Shown here: piece by piece, positions 25,616 to 54,674 of the stretch | Position numbering within the stretch: position 1 is the first letter of the stretch | How the letters are laid out: every line of letters begins with the position of its first letter | Assembly: GCA_947044365.1 (NCBI GenBank) | Contig: OX345642.1 | Coordinates: 3,471,598-3,535,597 of the forward strand | DNA: 64,000 nt | Reading direction: 5' to 3' | Source of the DNA: Petrosia ficiformis | Lineage: Eukaryota; Porifera; Demospongiae; Haplosclerida; Petrosiidae | Notes under the pieces: model-generated | Database searches by the model: none | What the model was told of the DNA's origin: nothing | The model's input: only the letters and a program-made list of their open reading frames with translations | Program-made: the position numbers and the translations under genes

Positions 25616-25837
25616 CACACATAAATGCAGAAAGAGGGGGTTTTAGTTGGAGATTGGATAATCTCGGTGAATGGTAATGATGTGAAACATCTTTTACATA
25701 CTGAGATTGTTAAACTAGTACAGGAATCATCCAGTGAGGAGTTGGTACTAGAAATAACGACACCCACAGTACAATATGAAAATCCTACCACACCCACCAC
25801 TCCTAATACTCATGTTGGTGCATATGACAAACAATAA
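629..25837 (+). CDS. RHPN: Rhophilin (HR1-BRO1-PDZ Rho-binding scaffold)
   Basis: Spliced CDS: 629-782, 1051-1118, 1309-1427, 4912-5040, 7198-7276, 7413-7490, 8120-8244, 13602-13656, 15580-15633, 18012-18069, 18132-18223, 18916-19014, 21103-21268, 21717-21851, 23340-23437, 24298-24388, 25172-25245, 25380-25526, 25631-25837. All introns are GT-AG and phases agree; the total is 2028 nt, 675 aa, close to vertebrate rhophilins. Residues about 80-155 are a charged coiled HR1 segment (binds active Rho). Residues 160-530 match the BRO1 domain (for example IPLIPIALK, FNIGCLHTQIA, SHSPTMDM). Residues 575-660 form a PDZ domain (FGFSIRG, GDWIISVNG). The family links Rho GTPases to actin and vesicle proteins in the cytoplasm. 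The ATG at 629 is the first in frame; an in-frame TTG upstream is not a likely start. The exon 3 donor (GTTTGT at 1428) is weak but required by phase. Intron 7 (5.4 kb) contains an intact retrotransposon on the opposite strand. Confidence 0.9.
1615..2400. repeat. 81-bp minisatellite in rhophilin intron 3
   Basis: About five units of an 81-bp repeat (GGTGGCCTTATTATACAGGT core), with a last partial unit beyond 2325. The period is a multiple of three, so both strands show long open frames that are not genes. A hAT-type element interrupts it at 2058. Confidence 0.9.
2058..2324. mobile_element. hAT-type MITE, 267 bp
   Basis: It starts TAGGGATGGGCAAT and ends TTGCCCATCTCTA, imperfect terminal inverted repeats typical of non-autonomous hAT elements. 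It is flanked by TTCTATAG (2050-2057) and TTCTATAA (2325-2332), 7 of 8 bases alike. It has no coding capacity. Confidence 0.75.
3034..3165. repeat. About 42-bp tandem repeat, three units
   Basis: Three units containing ACTACATGTACTGTATG and the palindrome GTACATGTAC, in rhophilin intron 3. Confidence 0.8.
3606..3935. repeat. 42-bp minisatellite, about seven units
   Basis: Units read ATGTGTATTACTAAGGCCCC then TCCTAGCATTATGGCATACT. The 42-bp period keeps both strands open, producing artefactual repetitive ORFs. It lies in rhophilin intron 3. Confidence 0.9.
4665..4840. repeat. Foldback element enclosing a tRNA-like sequence
   Basis: A perfect 28-nt inverted repeat (4694-4721 with 4794-4821; core GAAAGAGGAAAGTG / CACTTTCCTCTTTC) encloses 4722-4793. 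The interior has an A-box-like TAGCTCAGTGGTGAGAGC (4732-4749) and a B-box-like GGTTTAATTCC (4776-4786), the internal promoter parts of a tRNA gene. Outer arms GCTAAATTC / GAATTTAGC extend the palindrome. It does not fold as a clean cloverleaf. It could be a tRNA pseudogene or a tRNA-derived short element. Located in rhophilin intron 3. Confidence 0.6.
5112..5455 (+). mobile_element. Family P dispersed element, copy at 5.1 kb
   Basis: It begins GAAAAAAGTATCCCTATGAT and follows the same order of blocks as the copy at 31065 (AATCATGGCTGACTTT, ATATATTTCAG, CCATTAATTGACTGAGCC). The 3' part carries a run of about 20 C (5392-5412) where other copies have four to six. The terminal hairpin is missing. 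Confidence 0.7.
5690..5805. repeat. 28-bp tandem repeat, four units
   Basis: Units read GTACTATTATCTCAAACC then AATCATAGGG, in rhophilin intron 4. Confidence 0.85.
5828..6300. repeat. 46-bp minisatellite, about nine units
   Basis: Units read CAGTAACTAGTATGAATTAC, AAGTACATAACTACATGTAC, ATGTAT. Some units are truncated. It lies in rhophilin intron 4. Confidence 0.9.
7284..7352. repeat. GT-rich microsatellite
   Basis: Two GT runs separated by TTGAGTTTGTTTG, beginning seven bases after a rhophilin donor site (7277). Confidence 0.9.
7679..8070. mobile_element. Inverted-repeat element containing telomere-like DNA
   Basis: Terminal inverted repeats AAGGCCTTTTCAC (7679-7691) and GTGAAAAGGCCTT (8058-8070), 392 bp in all, in rhophilin intron 6. 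I find no convincing target duplication. The ends resemble those of some hAT MITEs. Confidence 0.55.
7735..7831 (+). repeat. Interstitial telomere-like array (GGGGTA)n with TTAGGG
   Basis: About eleven GGGGTA units, followed by GGTTAGGGTTCCC and a second GGTTAGGGTT. TTAGGG is the usual metazoan telomere unit; the main array is a G-rich variant. It lies inside the 7679-8070 inverted-repeat element. Confidence 0.85.
8275..8610. repeat. GTAT-rich microsatellite, retrotransposon target
   Basis: Imperfect TATG/GTAT repeats, with two copies of a longer unit containing AGATGTACTTGTACATGAAC. The LTR element inserted at its right end; the interrupted sequence resumes at 12898 with CTATGTAATAGGTAGATGTA. 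Confidence 0.85.
8611..8783 (-). repeat. 3' LTR of the retrotransposon
   Basis: 173 bp, TGTTGTGACT...TTTTACTACA on the plus strand; the downstream LTR in the element's own orientation. Sequence identical to the other LTR by eye. Confidence 0.95.
8784..8798 (-). promoter_or_regulatory. Polypurine tract next to 3' LTR
   Basis: Read on the minus strand, GTGTGGGAGAG directly precedes the 3' LTR start TGTAGTAAAA, the expected place for plus-strand priming. It overlaps the last codons of the polyprotein. Confidence 0.7.
8795..12700 (-). CDS. Gag-Pol polyprotein, Ty3/Gypsy type
   Basis: A single uninterrupted frame of 1301 codons from ATG 12700; an in-frame ATG at 12754 within the LTR would add 18 codons. 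Order from the N-terminus: Gag; two zinc knuckles near residues 195-230 (CYRCGGNHTANKC, a shortened CX2CX3HX4C, then canonical CRACGKLGHIAKVC); aspartic protease with DTGA near 301; reverse transcriptase with YLDD near 581; RNase H (CDASPYGLGAV, near 727); integrase with an HHCC zinc-binding region near 950, a D,D,E core including SDNGTAF near 1066, and ERAVQTLK. This reverse transcriptase-RNase H-integrase order defines Ty3/Gypsy. The reading resembles the Mag/K02A2.6 lineage, which I infer. Gag and Pol share one frame, so no frameshift is needed. No stops or frameshifts are visible. Confidence 0.95.
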   Translation of the reverse strand: MSTHGKISSFNPGHEPWTSYAERLGYYFAANDIVNEAKKKAILLTVCGPTTYQLLKSLLQPISPADKTYSELLDVLSNHFNPTPSPIVQRFKFNSRVRQSGESVATYVAELKLLGEHCGFADRLNEMVRDRLVCGINDPHIQRRLLQESDLTYKRAFEIAQAMEVASRDIHDLQKQSIPTPTVQHLQERRHTKRYTCYRCGGNHTANKCSFLSAECRACGKLGHIAKVCRSKSKKMPKATTGKHKQTSINSVVPNKTPPLTPDPPLHCDGQEAYTLFTLPGKAKPIVLTVKINGSDIPMELDTGASVSIINEQIYRSIFHSTGPLQPTDITLATYTGEALTILGSLNAHVEYQAQSQNLPLLVVQGNGPSLFGRNWLEKIKLDWTSIYSLQESLSVTKLLERHATLFSDKLGALQGPTAQLFINPQARPRYFKARPVPYRLKEKVEMELSRLQELHVIAPVQHADWATPVVPILKKDGTLRLCGDYKVTINQALTPDNYPLPRIEDIFAVLEGGKLFSKLDLSHAYQQIRLHENSKQYTTINTHKGLFEYQRLPFGISTAPSLFQRIMENLLQDLPNVCVYLDDILVSGTSEDHHFQNLDRVLTRLSSVGLTLKHSKCVFASTSVEYLGHIIDSCGLHPSNAKVKAVKEAPAPTTVTELRAFLGLINYYHKFLPNLSTVLAPLHALLRKGAVWTWSKAQDKAFQQVKEVLQSSLLLVHFDSQKPVILSCDASPYGLGAVLAHQMPDGSEKPIAFTSRTLSSAERNYSQLEKEALAIVFSVKRFHQYLYGTHFTLYSDHKPLERLLSESREVPPMASARIQRWSLTLSAYQYTIKHRAGTRMANADALSRLPIPETPQVVPLPGDLSHLVNHLTESIVTASQIKEWTDKDPIISRVRRLIQTGWTISSPSADLAPYYHRHTELSVLDGCLLWGSRVVIPRAGHHIVLNQLHDTHPGISKMKMLARSYVWWPGIDSDIQTKVQTCNVCQYHRPVPCQAPLHPWEFPRQPWTRVHVDHAVPFMGKQFFLLIDAYSKWLEVHIVPSTSSEVTIKKLQEIFASHGIPMQLVSDNGTAFTSHTFQSYMKQHGIKHILTSPYHPSSNGLAERAVQTLKTCLKKLEGSVEARVLRFLSRYRVTPHSTTELSPAELLMGRRLRTSLDLLHPDTSCRVADKQNQGVTNKQLRTFSIGDPVFARNFYGSSKWIPATVVKITGPVSYKVKTASNIVLRRHVDQLRFRYSNSSSTSNEPPLDHDDWPIPTSPTPTSTHITDSQTLPQPNAPVVPTLRRSSRVRNPVIRFSPHLN
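12712..12724 (-). promoter_or_regulatory. Primer-binding site matching tRNA-Ser 3' end
   Basis: On the minus strand, one base after the 5' LTR, the sequence is TGGCGACGAGGAT. It is complementary to a tRNA ending ATCCTCGTCGCCA, as in animal tRNA-Ser(GCT). Serine tRNA priming is known in some Gypsy lineages. Confidence 0.8.
12725..12897 (-). repeat. 5' LTR of the retrotransposon
   Basis: 173 bp; the upstream LTR in the element's orientation, so it carries the promoter. It ends at the CTATG duplication (12898-12902). Confidence 0.95.
13435..13597. repeat. 38-bp tandem repeat, four units
   Basis: Units read TTACCCAACCCTACATGTAT then GTGTACTATATATGTATC, directly upstream of rhophilin exon 8 (13602). 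The last unit replaces the usual polypyrimidine tract before the acceptor. Confidence 0.9.
13732..14640 (+). repeat. Dispersed TTAGTT-rich repeat, copy 1 (interrupted)
   Basis: Blocks CTACCACACCTCTTTTTAAT, AGTAGATAAAGTTTAAGGCC, GTTTTAGTTAGTTACCCACC and TTTTTCACAGTAGTTTTAG recur in the same order at 16003-16240. This copy is split by a 637-bp insertion at a TTAA site (13920). Confidence 0.85.
13920..14560. mobile_element. TTAA-inserted (piggyBac-like) element, 633 bp
   Basis: Left end TTAA+CCCTTTACCGAC (13920-13935), right end GTCGCTAAAGGG+TTCA. The second copy of the host repeat at 16.2 kb reads AGTTAGTTAACTAAAAC without the insertion, so TTAA was the target and the right TTAA has since become TTCA. 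Inside, two related blocks containing CTGCAGGAA and AACGCC/GACGCC repeat at about 14.1 and 14.3 kb. No transposase frame. Confidence 0.75.
14496..14716. repeat. 31-bp inverted repeat spanning element boundary
   Basis: GCTACATTTGATTTGAAATG (from 14496) is matched exactly by the reverse complement at 14686-14716. The left arm lies inside the TTAA element and the right arm outside it. Confidence 0.8.
14948..15150 (+). mobile_element. Dispersed 200-bp element, copy 1
   Basis: Homologous to 30393-30592 on the other strand. Ends GTTTTTGATA and TATCAAAAAC form short inverted repeats. Shared blocks include CTCATATGGCGCACCATT and GAGCTTCTTATTTGGCACTG. Located in rhophilin intron 8. Confidence 0.75.
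15683..15935. repeat. AATA/GTACTC repeat flanking a hairpin
   Basis: Repeats of ACTCAATATAGTACTCAATA lie on both sides of an inverted repeat ACACCTGAGGCAA / TTGCCTCAGGTGT (about 15801-15849). Rhophilin intron 9. Confidence 0.8.
16003..16240 (+). repeat. Dispersed TTAGTT-rich repeat, copy 2 (uninterrupted)
   Basis: Second copy of the repeat at 13732. It retains the uninterrupted AGTTAGTTAACTAAAAC junction that shows the TTAA target of the 13920-14560 insertion. Confidence 0.85.
16300..16460. repeat. 18-bp tandem repeat
   Basis: About nine units of CACTACATGTACATTTAA/T. Rhophilin intron 9. Confidence 0.9.
16900..17770. repeat. About 117-bp minisatellite, roughly seven units
   Basis: Units contain TTCTAAAATGATATTAAGGA, AGGAAACTCCCTTATAAG, GCCTATCAGTGGCTTGTATC and a G tract of five to seven bases that varies between units. 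It fills the middle of rhophilin intron 9. Confidence 0.9.
18390..18625 (-). mobile_element. Family P dispersed element, short copy
   Basis: Begins at the CCACGGGGTT end, with TTGCGCGACTATGCGTTGTA and GTTAAGGAAGTTG, and finishes AAAGCAATCATAGGGATG followed by TTTTTTTCTCTATATACACT. Internal part deleted. Rhophilin intron 11. Confidence 0.75.
19080..19560. repeat. 72-bp minisatellite, about six units
   Basis: Units contain AGATACATGTACATGTGGGA, CAGATAGTAGTACACAGACA and AACAGGGAGACAGGCATATA. The period is a multiple of three, which generates a long Cys-rich frame on the minus strand with no sign of being a gene. Rhophilin intron 12. Confidence 0.92.
20010..20759. mobile_element. 750-bp element with about 130-bp inverted repeats
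   Basis: It starts CAGGAGCGCATGATG and ends CATCATGCGCTCCTG. The arms stay similar for about 130 bp each side (for example CCGCTAGCATGGGAATGCAA on the right against the matching left arm). Possible 3-bp duplication TAT (20007-20009, 20760-20762). The interior is coding-like and is not obviously a transposase. Superfamily unresolved. Confidence 0.7.
20145..20537 (+). CDS. Unrecognised ORF inside inverted-repeat element
   Basis: ATG at 20145 opens 130 codons beginning MASIKKTKGVFIPPVVTPGR. The first 90 residues are charged and helix-like (KVLLDELQSFIKCSEKYGLL). A donor-like CAG/GTCAAA at about 20477 could end it earlier. The opposite strand of 20380-20610 also reads like protein in pieces, for example SDVATETIDGLLNGVQLQ and RIIGKVFTGFDASSDYK followed by GTACGT. 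The element may therefore carry two convergent exons, or the true gene may be on the minus strand. I recognise no family. It could be a captured host gene fragment or a remnant of a transposon protein. Confidence 0.4.
   Translation: MASIKKTKGVFIPPVVTPGRSPRLAARNLLEQETTKQITPVKETLKKFLLTRGESKVLLDELQSFIKCSEKYGLLEATSITAEIEFNVIKTYLVITRSIKTSKHFSNDSLQVKLLVRFSTKLFRDSLNCN
22090..22190. repeat. Near-perfect palindrome with GAGGGCCGAAGGCAC loop
   Basis: Arms GGTTATACACCGAGGTA...GGTTTCTACTGG and their reverse complement flank a 15-nt loop. Related GGGAGGTTTGATAACA sequences at 22690-22765 also fold back. The 22190-22690 interior is less AT-rich than its surroundings and has a 69-codon frame without recognised similarity. 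Probably one foldback transposon in rhophilin intron 14. Confidence 0.6.
22815..22905. repeat. (TA)n microsatellite
   Basis: Long TA run in rhophilin intron 14. Confidence 0.95.
23051..23270 (-). mobile_element. GGTCATTC-family MITE, copy 1
   Basis: Reverse-oriented relative of the copies at 56282 and 62296. Ends GTTCATATTCATGATGACCT and GAGGTCAAGGTGAATGTGAA form inverted repeats. Shared interior includes GTTGGTCATTCCAAACTAAA. Confidence 0.8.
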
Positions 25838-27429
25838 TTTTTTTATTCGCAAGTTGAATTTTTATTTTTTTAGATTCAAATCAATCATGCATAATATTGA
25901 CTACAATTATATTTTATCAATGGAATTATCTGCACATGTTGCAACTGCAATTACAATGCAATATACACATGTACATGTATTTATGTTATTCGTTATCGTA
26001 CGAGTAGTGTTTATGAAGATTGTGTATATCATTAATTGAACAGTAAATTATTCAAAATACATGTCATAAATAGATGAAGTATGATTTTGGCATGTAGAGG
26101 TGCTCTTGGGCCAGCAGTAAGAAGAGAATATGACTGAATATCGTAAACCTTTATAGTAGATCTAGAAGCCTGTTTTGTGGAATCTTTGAGATTTGGTTAA
26201 ACTGAAGACATCAAGAATGAGAGTATTTGAATGTTTGGCTACAAACCTTTATGCTTTCAACAGGGATTCAAATCCCAGGTCTCTCAATCATCCACTGATA
26301 ATGTATATTGTATATAATATATATAATATATATATACTCTCTATGTGTCAGATTTTCCATTGCTGAGATTTCAATCCAGGTTCGATTGGGGCAGAGAGTT
26401 AGAGTTTAAACCTAAAACGTCTATGTCTAGATCTTCGATTTTAACCACACCACCAGATTGGACAGAGATGAATTTTGGTTCCAAAATGGCCTTCTTCAGG
26501 CTCTACGAGATGGGCCTAAGCACATGAAGATTCAGGGAAGTTGAATTATTTGGTGAATGTACCCTCCTCTATCCATATCTTGCATTGTAATATAATTCTT
26601 GTTGTAAACACTACTAGACAAATCTGTGGACAATGTTTTAAAATGGTACATACACCCACATTCAAGATTGGTAGTGAATATAGTACAAATACGAATCGAT
26701 AATTGAAGAGCCCCAAATTATAGAGCAAATGCCTGAGCACCATATATGCATATGTATAACTGTGTATGTATATTAATTTGTATATAGTAAACTCTCCATA
26801 TTGTAGGATTTTTGTGATTTTTGCATCTGCTTGAATCACACTTTGAGCAAACTTACATTTTAACAAGTAGCTGTACATTATGTTGTTCAAATGTGATCAG
26901 GTGACTATTATGAAAATGTGATTGGTTCAATATCACATGATATATACTAACAGCAGTCACACACCAATTCAAAGGATGGACCTACAAAAGTTAAGAATTG
27001 TCAAGTGATAAGCACCATACCTTATATTTACTAGTCTGACCACTTTTTGTCCAACATGTTAATTTTCTGATGAATTTTCTTATGTGCAAATAAGGAAACG
27101 CGTCTTTCGCAGTGATGTTGTAATGCAGTAGTTTAGCACATTAATTGTCACATTGATGATTCATAGAGGAATGTTGTTCATCCATTGAGTTGACAATCTG
27201 TTATTGCATTAAGTACATCAAAGATACTAGTAATGAATAGATACTTTGTACAGATACAACTGAATGGTTCCACTATTATGTTTTTGTCATTGTGATAGAA
27301 CAGGACTCAAGAATCACGTGTAGTGTATTTCATTGTGAGTGAGAATGATTTCATCATTTGTATGAGCATATATAGCTTTAGAACCTAAAGTTGTTTTGTA
27401 GTGTGGCTCTCTCCCCATTTTTTTCAATC
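25838..27429. other. Intergenic, rhophilin to secreted-protein gene
   Basis: A 1.6-kb gap holding the rhophilin 3' UTR and the promoter of the next gene. There is a short AT repeat near 26295-26335. I see no clear AATAAA close to the rhophilin stop. A 60-codon frame at 26345 lacks features of a real gene. Confidence 0.6.
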
Positions 27430-28263
27430 ATGGAGATGATTATGAAACTTATAATTATTCTCTTGTTCTGTACATATGGCATTGAGTCTGTTTATTCTCG
27501 AGGTACTGTGATAATTGAGTCAATTAGCAAAGAGAGTTTACAAGCTGTTTATAAAGATCCACAGAGTGGAGAAGGGGTGAAAATTTCATCAACTTTAGAT
27601 TCGTTGTACATAGAATCGTTACAAGGACAAACATTGGTGTCAGCAGAAAAAATTCAAGATAGACTTGGTATTGCAGTTATTCTTGGAAATGCATTTCTCA
27701 GGGTAACGGGAAAAGATATCGCAGTACCACTTGGAATAGCAAACCGGGCTAAAAGGGTGGCAGATATACAAGGATTGATGTTCATTCACGAGCTCTTGAT
27801 TGATGTACCACAGCATGAATCCGGTGAAAAATTGAGAAATGCTGTTAAGAGTCTTTTGGAACTTCATGAAAGTAATCTAATAAAAGAGGCATCGTTTGCT
27901 TTGGGGAAGAAAGGAATTACAGGAACACAGTATCCTTGTGTATTGGTTTTCTTCAAGTTTGCACTAGCCATAGAAGAAGTGAAACATTCAGAATGGAATA
28001 AAAATATGATGATTAAAAAACAATGGCCTACGTATAGTAACAGTTCAGATGATTGCTTAGAGGAATGTCCACCATGTCCAGATGATGCGTGTCTTGGGAT
28101 GTGTGGTTTTGGATGCTTATGCTGGAAGTTCGTTTGTGGTGATTGCTGCTACCATTTGGGATGTTATGGGCATGATATGTGTTGTAGACAGAATTTTTTT
28201 GATACACAGTGCTTGTTTCCTTATGGGTTTGTGTGTGATGAAGACTACTACTGCGATATTTAA
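27430..28263 (+). CDS. Secreted Cys-rich protein with PLA2-like HD motif
   Basis: An intronless frame of 277 aa. The start chosen is ATG 27430, which places a hydrophobic signal peptide (MKLIIILLFCTYG) at the N-terminus; the frame opens 39 nt earlier only with TTG. Residues about 25-200 form a mixed domain I do not recognise. The last 65 residues hold about 20 cysteines, with CLGMCGFGCLCW then CCYHLGCYGHDMCC. The CxxHDxC arrangement recalls the catalytic His-Asp site of secreted phospholipase A2, although the CCxxH form is altered. Similar Cys-rich tails occur in uncharacterised proteins of marine invertebrates (recollection, unverified). A secreted, disulfide-bonded product is likely; enzymatic activity is unproven. 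AATAAA at 28470 is its probable polyadenylation signal. Confidence 0.75.
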   Translation: MEMIMKLIIILLFCTYGIESVYSRGTVIIESISKESLQAVYKDPQSGEGVKISSTLDSLYIESLQGQTLVSAEKIQDRLGIAVILGNAFLRVTGKDIAVPLGIANRAKRVADIQGLMFIHELLIDVPQHESGEKLRNAVKSLLELHESNLIKEASFALGKKGITGTQYPCVLVFFKFALAIEEVKHSEWNKNMMIKKQWPTYSNSSDDCLEECPPCPDDACLGMCGFGCLCWKFVCGDCCYHLGCYGHDMCCRQNFFDTQCLFPYGFVCDEDYYCDI

Positions 28264-28531
28264 TTTAAAATCTTTCATGTGTATATATAATAGTAATAAT
28301 TATATATTATTTTTATATTAATTATTAATAGTGTGATTGTTAAAATAGAAGGATGCAATAATAATTATACGTGCACATAAATTATGGACTGGGTTTACAA
28401 AGTATTGACACTAGTATTGAGTTTTTGGATATAATAATTATACATTGCAATAATTTTTTTTCTATCTTCAATAAAATTTTTCATTTTTGAAGTTTTCCGT
28501 TTACGCTTAATTAACACAACGTGGTGAAAAA
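28264..28531. promoter_or_regulatory. Compact intergenic region, poly(A) signal and promoter
   Basis: Only 268 bp between a stop codon and the next ATG. AATAAA at 28470-28475 fits the upstream gene and lies 57 bp before the aminopeptidase start. The last part (TTTTCCGTTTACG...GTGGTGAAAAAATGG) recurs before the second aminopeptidase copy, so the core promoter/5' UTR was duplicated. Confidence 0.6.
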
Positions 28532-38384
<9,853 letters not shown>

Positions 38385-38738
38385 AGTCATTGAATCTGAA
38401 TTGACTTTTTTCTTAATTTAATTTGTAATTTTTTGTTTTGTGTGATTTTGAATTTTATTTCTGATATCATTAGTACAGTCAACTTAAACCCAGTTGAAGG
38501 CACAAAATTCCACCTGTTTGGAGGGGGTGAGGGCAAAGACTTGTTATACACTATAATGGGGAAGATCATCGCTCATTATTTCAATTCATAAAAATAATTA
38601 AATTTAGTCCATTATAGTAGAAAGCCTATGGTATTAAATATACTTGCTAATTACTGTTTTTGGTAATTTATAATTATGTAATTTTGTTAAAATTTTGTTT
38701 TCCGTTTACGTTCCGTAAGCTTCCAGCGTGGTGAAAAA
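38385..38738. promoter_or_regulatory. Intergenic between tandem aminopeptidase copies
   Basis: 354 bp holding the 3' UTR of copy A and the promoter/5' UTR of copy B. The last 40 bp resemble those before copy A (TTTTCCGTTTACG, GTGGTGAAAAAATGG). No full AATAAA seen close to the stop. Confidence 0.55.
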
Positions 38739-51988
<13,250 letters not shown>

Positions 51989-52367
51989 CAGTCACTGAAT
52001 CTGAATTCTTAGAACATTTAAAACAAAGCAAAATTTGTAATTGTTTTTTTTTTTTGCTATAATGTTGAATTTTATTTCTGATATCAACTTGAAGCCAGTT
52101 GAAGGGCACCTTTTTGAAGGGGGGGTCGAGGAAAAATTTCTAGATGACTTCTGTATTTACTATACTATAATGGTGAAGATCATCCCTCCTTCGTTGTAGC
52201 TCAGCATAAGCAAGTTATAGTGTATACAACTTATGTAAACACATTATGAAGCTGTCATTACATCAGCACAAACTTATTTGTTGCATTTTTTTTACAAGCT
52301 ATAATAATGTAGTTTGTAATTAATATACATATAATATTGTAATACAGTGCTTTTTATATACTGAATT

Positions 52368-52463
52368 AATGCTCAGTCATCCCATGATGATGGTCTATTC
52401 ATTGGATCTCATTTAGAATTTGATTATCCAGGAGTCTGGTTACACATGGATTCTATAAGTATA
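52368..52463 (+). pseudogene. Third aminopeptidase copy, exon 11 relic
   Basis: AATGCTCAGTCATC, TCTATTCATTGGATCTCATT and TATCCAGGAGTCTGGTTACA match exon 11 of both intact copies, followed by a deletion (ACATGGATTCTATAAGT). Intron-like TATAATATTGTA precedes it, so it is a DNA-level relic and not a retrocopy. No other exons are recognisable nearby. Confidence 0.85.
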
Positions 52464-54421
52464 AGATCAAAGTATAGGAGGGATTCATGTTCTTGATCCC
52501 GAGGGTGAGTCCCAAGAGATGCTAAATAGGTGCCATTAAATGTTTCATACTTACCAATCATTTATCTATTTGTGACTATGAGCAAGAAAACGCTTCTATG
52601 TATTACCCCTTTTCTCATCATTGGTCACATATTAGCTTCCATGTGGATCATGCCTCAAAAAAAAGGTTAGCCTGCTTAGTATAGTTGCAACCATAAACTG
52701 GTGATGAGCTGAGTGAGATTTTTATTATGAAAAAAGAGCTAAACTTATATGCAGACAGTATGTGCGTAGCTGAAGCATATATAAAAGAGTTAACAACTAA
52801 GAGACTATACTAGCTATACAATAATACAAATTAATGATACAATTGCTGATTTTTCTCAGTGAGACGTAAATGTTACTACACAACCAATATATCTTGAGAT
52901 TACACCAGACAAACACACAAACACAGCTAGTTGTAGTTAATATGCATGTGTTTGCAGTACATGCATGATTAATTGATTAATAAAAATGTTAGGCAACTAT
53001 TTGATGTTATATCATCTAGTGCTTTGTTTTGGATTTACTAATGGTTCTGAGCCCTTCTAATTCCATTTTATAGTTTCTCATTGTGCAATGCTAAGGGGGA
53101 TTTTTAAGACAATAGTAGTATAACATAATACACCACTCAACAAACTATGGTTTTAAATTGTACATGTAGTTGCACTTTAGAGACATGTGATATATGCCCA
53201 AAGCATATTGCAGCCAACAATATCATATAAACTATGATACAGTATCACAATTGTTGAAAATAATAATTATTATCGAAACGCTGTATAAAATGTAATTTAA
53301 ATTGGGTAATTTTGGAAACAATCTCTGCTATAATAACTGCTCATTCAAGTATACAAAATGGGCAATATTGTATATTACTTGATATGTTGATATGTATTGT
53401 GCATTACTAAAGTCTGTCCAGGTCCTCAGGAAATTAGAAATAACTTCTATTTGGTTAATGCTATAACAGGACAATTTTCTCTGCCTATTCTACTAATGCA
53501 AATCTCATTCTTGTACAATGCATAGTTTTCATGCAAAATTCATACATTAATCCACCCCCTCTGAATGAAATCCTGATTTGTTGACACATTTATCTAATTG
53601 GCTGTGGTTCACTAATATGTTTTAGGCGTGATTTAATTGTCATATATGGCTTATAATTGTATAATTTACTTTCAGTATTAGGTATAATCTGATATGTAGC
53701 ATCACTATATGTGTACTCATTTATAATTATATGCATAAGCAGTTTCTAAATTATACCCTTTTTATCACAGCCCAGTCTGGAGATCCAACAAGGGATGTTA
53801 CCTAATAAAGAAGGGTAACTAATTTAATTTCATAATGCACATGGTTAATCGATTACACCACTGAATCCCACACCACTTGGGAATGAGACTTAACAAATGT
53901 AAGAAAGGAAGTCAATTAGTTAATAACCATCATCAAGTACATGTACAATCAACCACTTCAAATAATAAATTTCTGTTTTGCCATTTATCACTGCCCAATT
54001 CGACAGTCATAGACTAAAGGGGAGGGGCTGGGTACACAAGAATGGATACACATACAAGTAATGCAGTAGTTAACCATATTATATCGTACAACTAAAACCT
54101 CATTTAGAAATTAAAACTTAAAAGCTATACATGTAGCATTAACTGAGGTGGTAGTTGGTAACTATATTAGTCTAAAACTAAGCAAGACTAGTACTCTAGT
54201 GTGTATGATAGTTGAATGGATCAATGTACCAACAGTGCATTTTGGTATTTGGATTTGCATGGGTTGTGTATTTTAGACCATGCCATTTCTAATCAGCGAA
54301 AGCAATTTTTATTATGGGAACTGATCAGATTACAGGTCTCAATCAAAAACAACCTGTCATGCTGTGATTTTAGTAATAATTCAGTTTTACATGCAATTTA
54401 TATTATAATTATATATATTAT

Positions 54422-54424
<3 letters not shown>

Positions 54425-54474
<50 letters not shown>

Positions 54475-54475
54475 C
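54425..54475. repeat. (TA)n microsatellite
   Basis: Uninterrupted TA run upstream of the P450 gene. Confidence 0.95.
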
Positions 54476-54674
54476 TAGAATATTTTCAATTTATACACCA
54501 GATGCCAGTCACAAAACTGACATTTTTAAAATGCTATGAAAGGAACTGCAACTATAGCTAAAACCTTTTAGTAACTAGGGCCTGCACTATACAATTACAG
54601 GTAGACTCTATAACTTCTTAATTAGATGGGCGTCATCAGTTACAAGCAAGCTGGAACAAGCTAACTGGAACAAG

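Larger units (their letters stand above)
51989..54674. other. Intergenic, aminopeptidase B to P450
   Basis: 2.7 kb with the copy B 3' end, an aminopeptidase exon relic at 52368-52463, and a (TA)n run at 54425-54475. I see no other gene or recognisable element. Confidence 0.6.

Noticed and set aside
26345..26527. 60-codon frame between rhophilin and the secreted-protein gene
   Set aside because: Short, isolated, unremarkable composition; likely chance.
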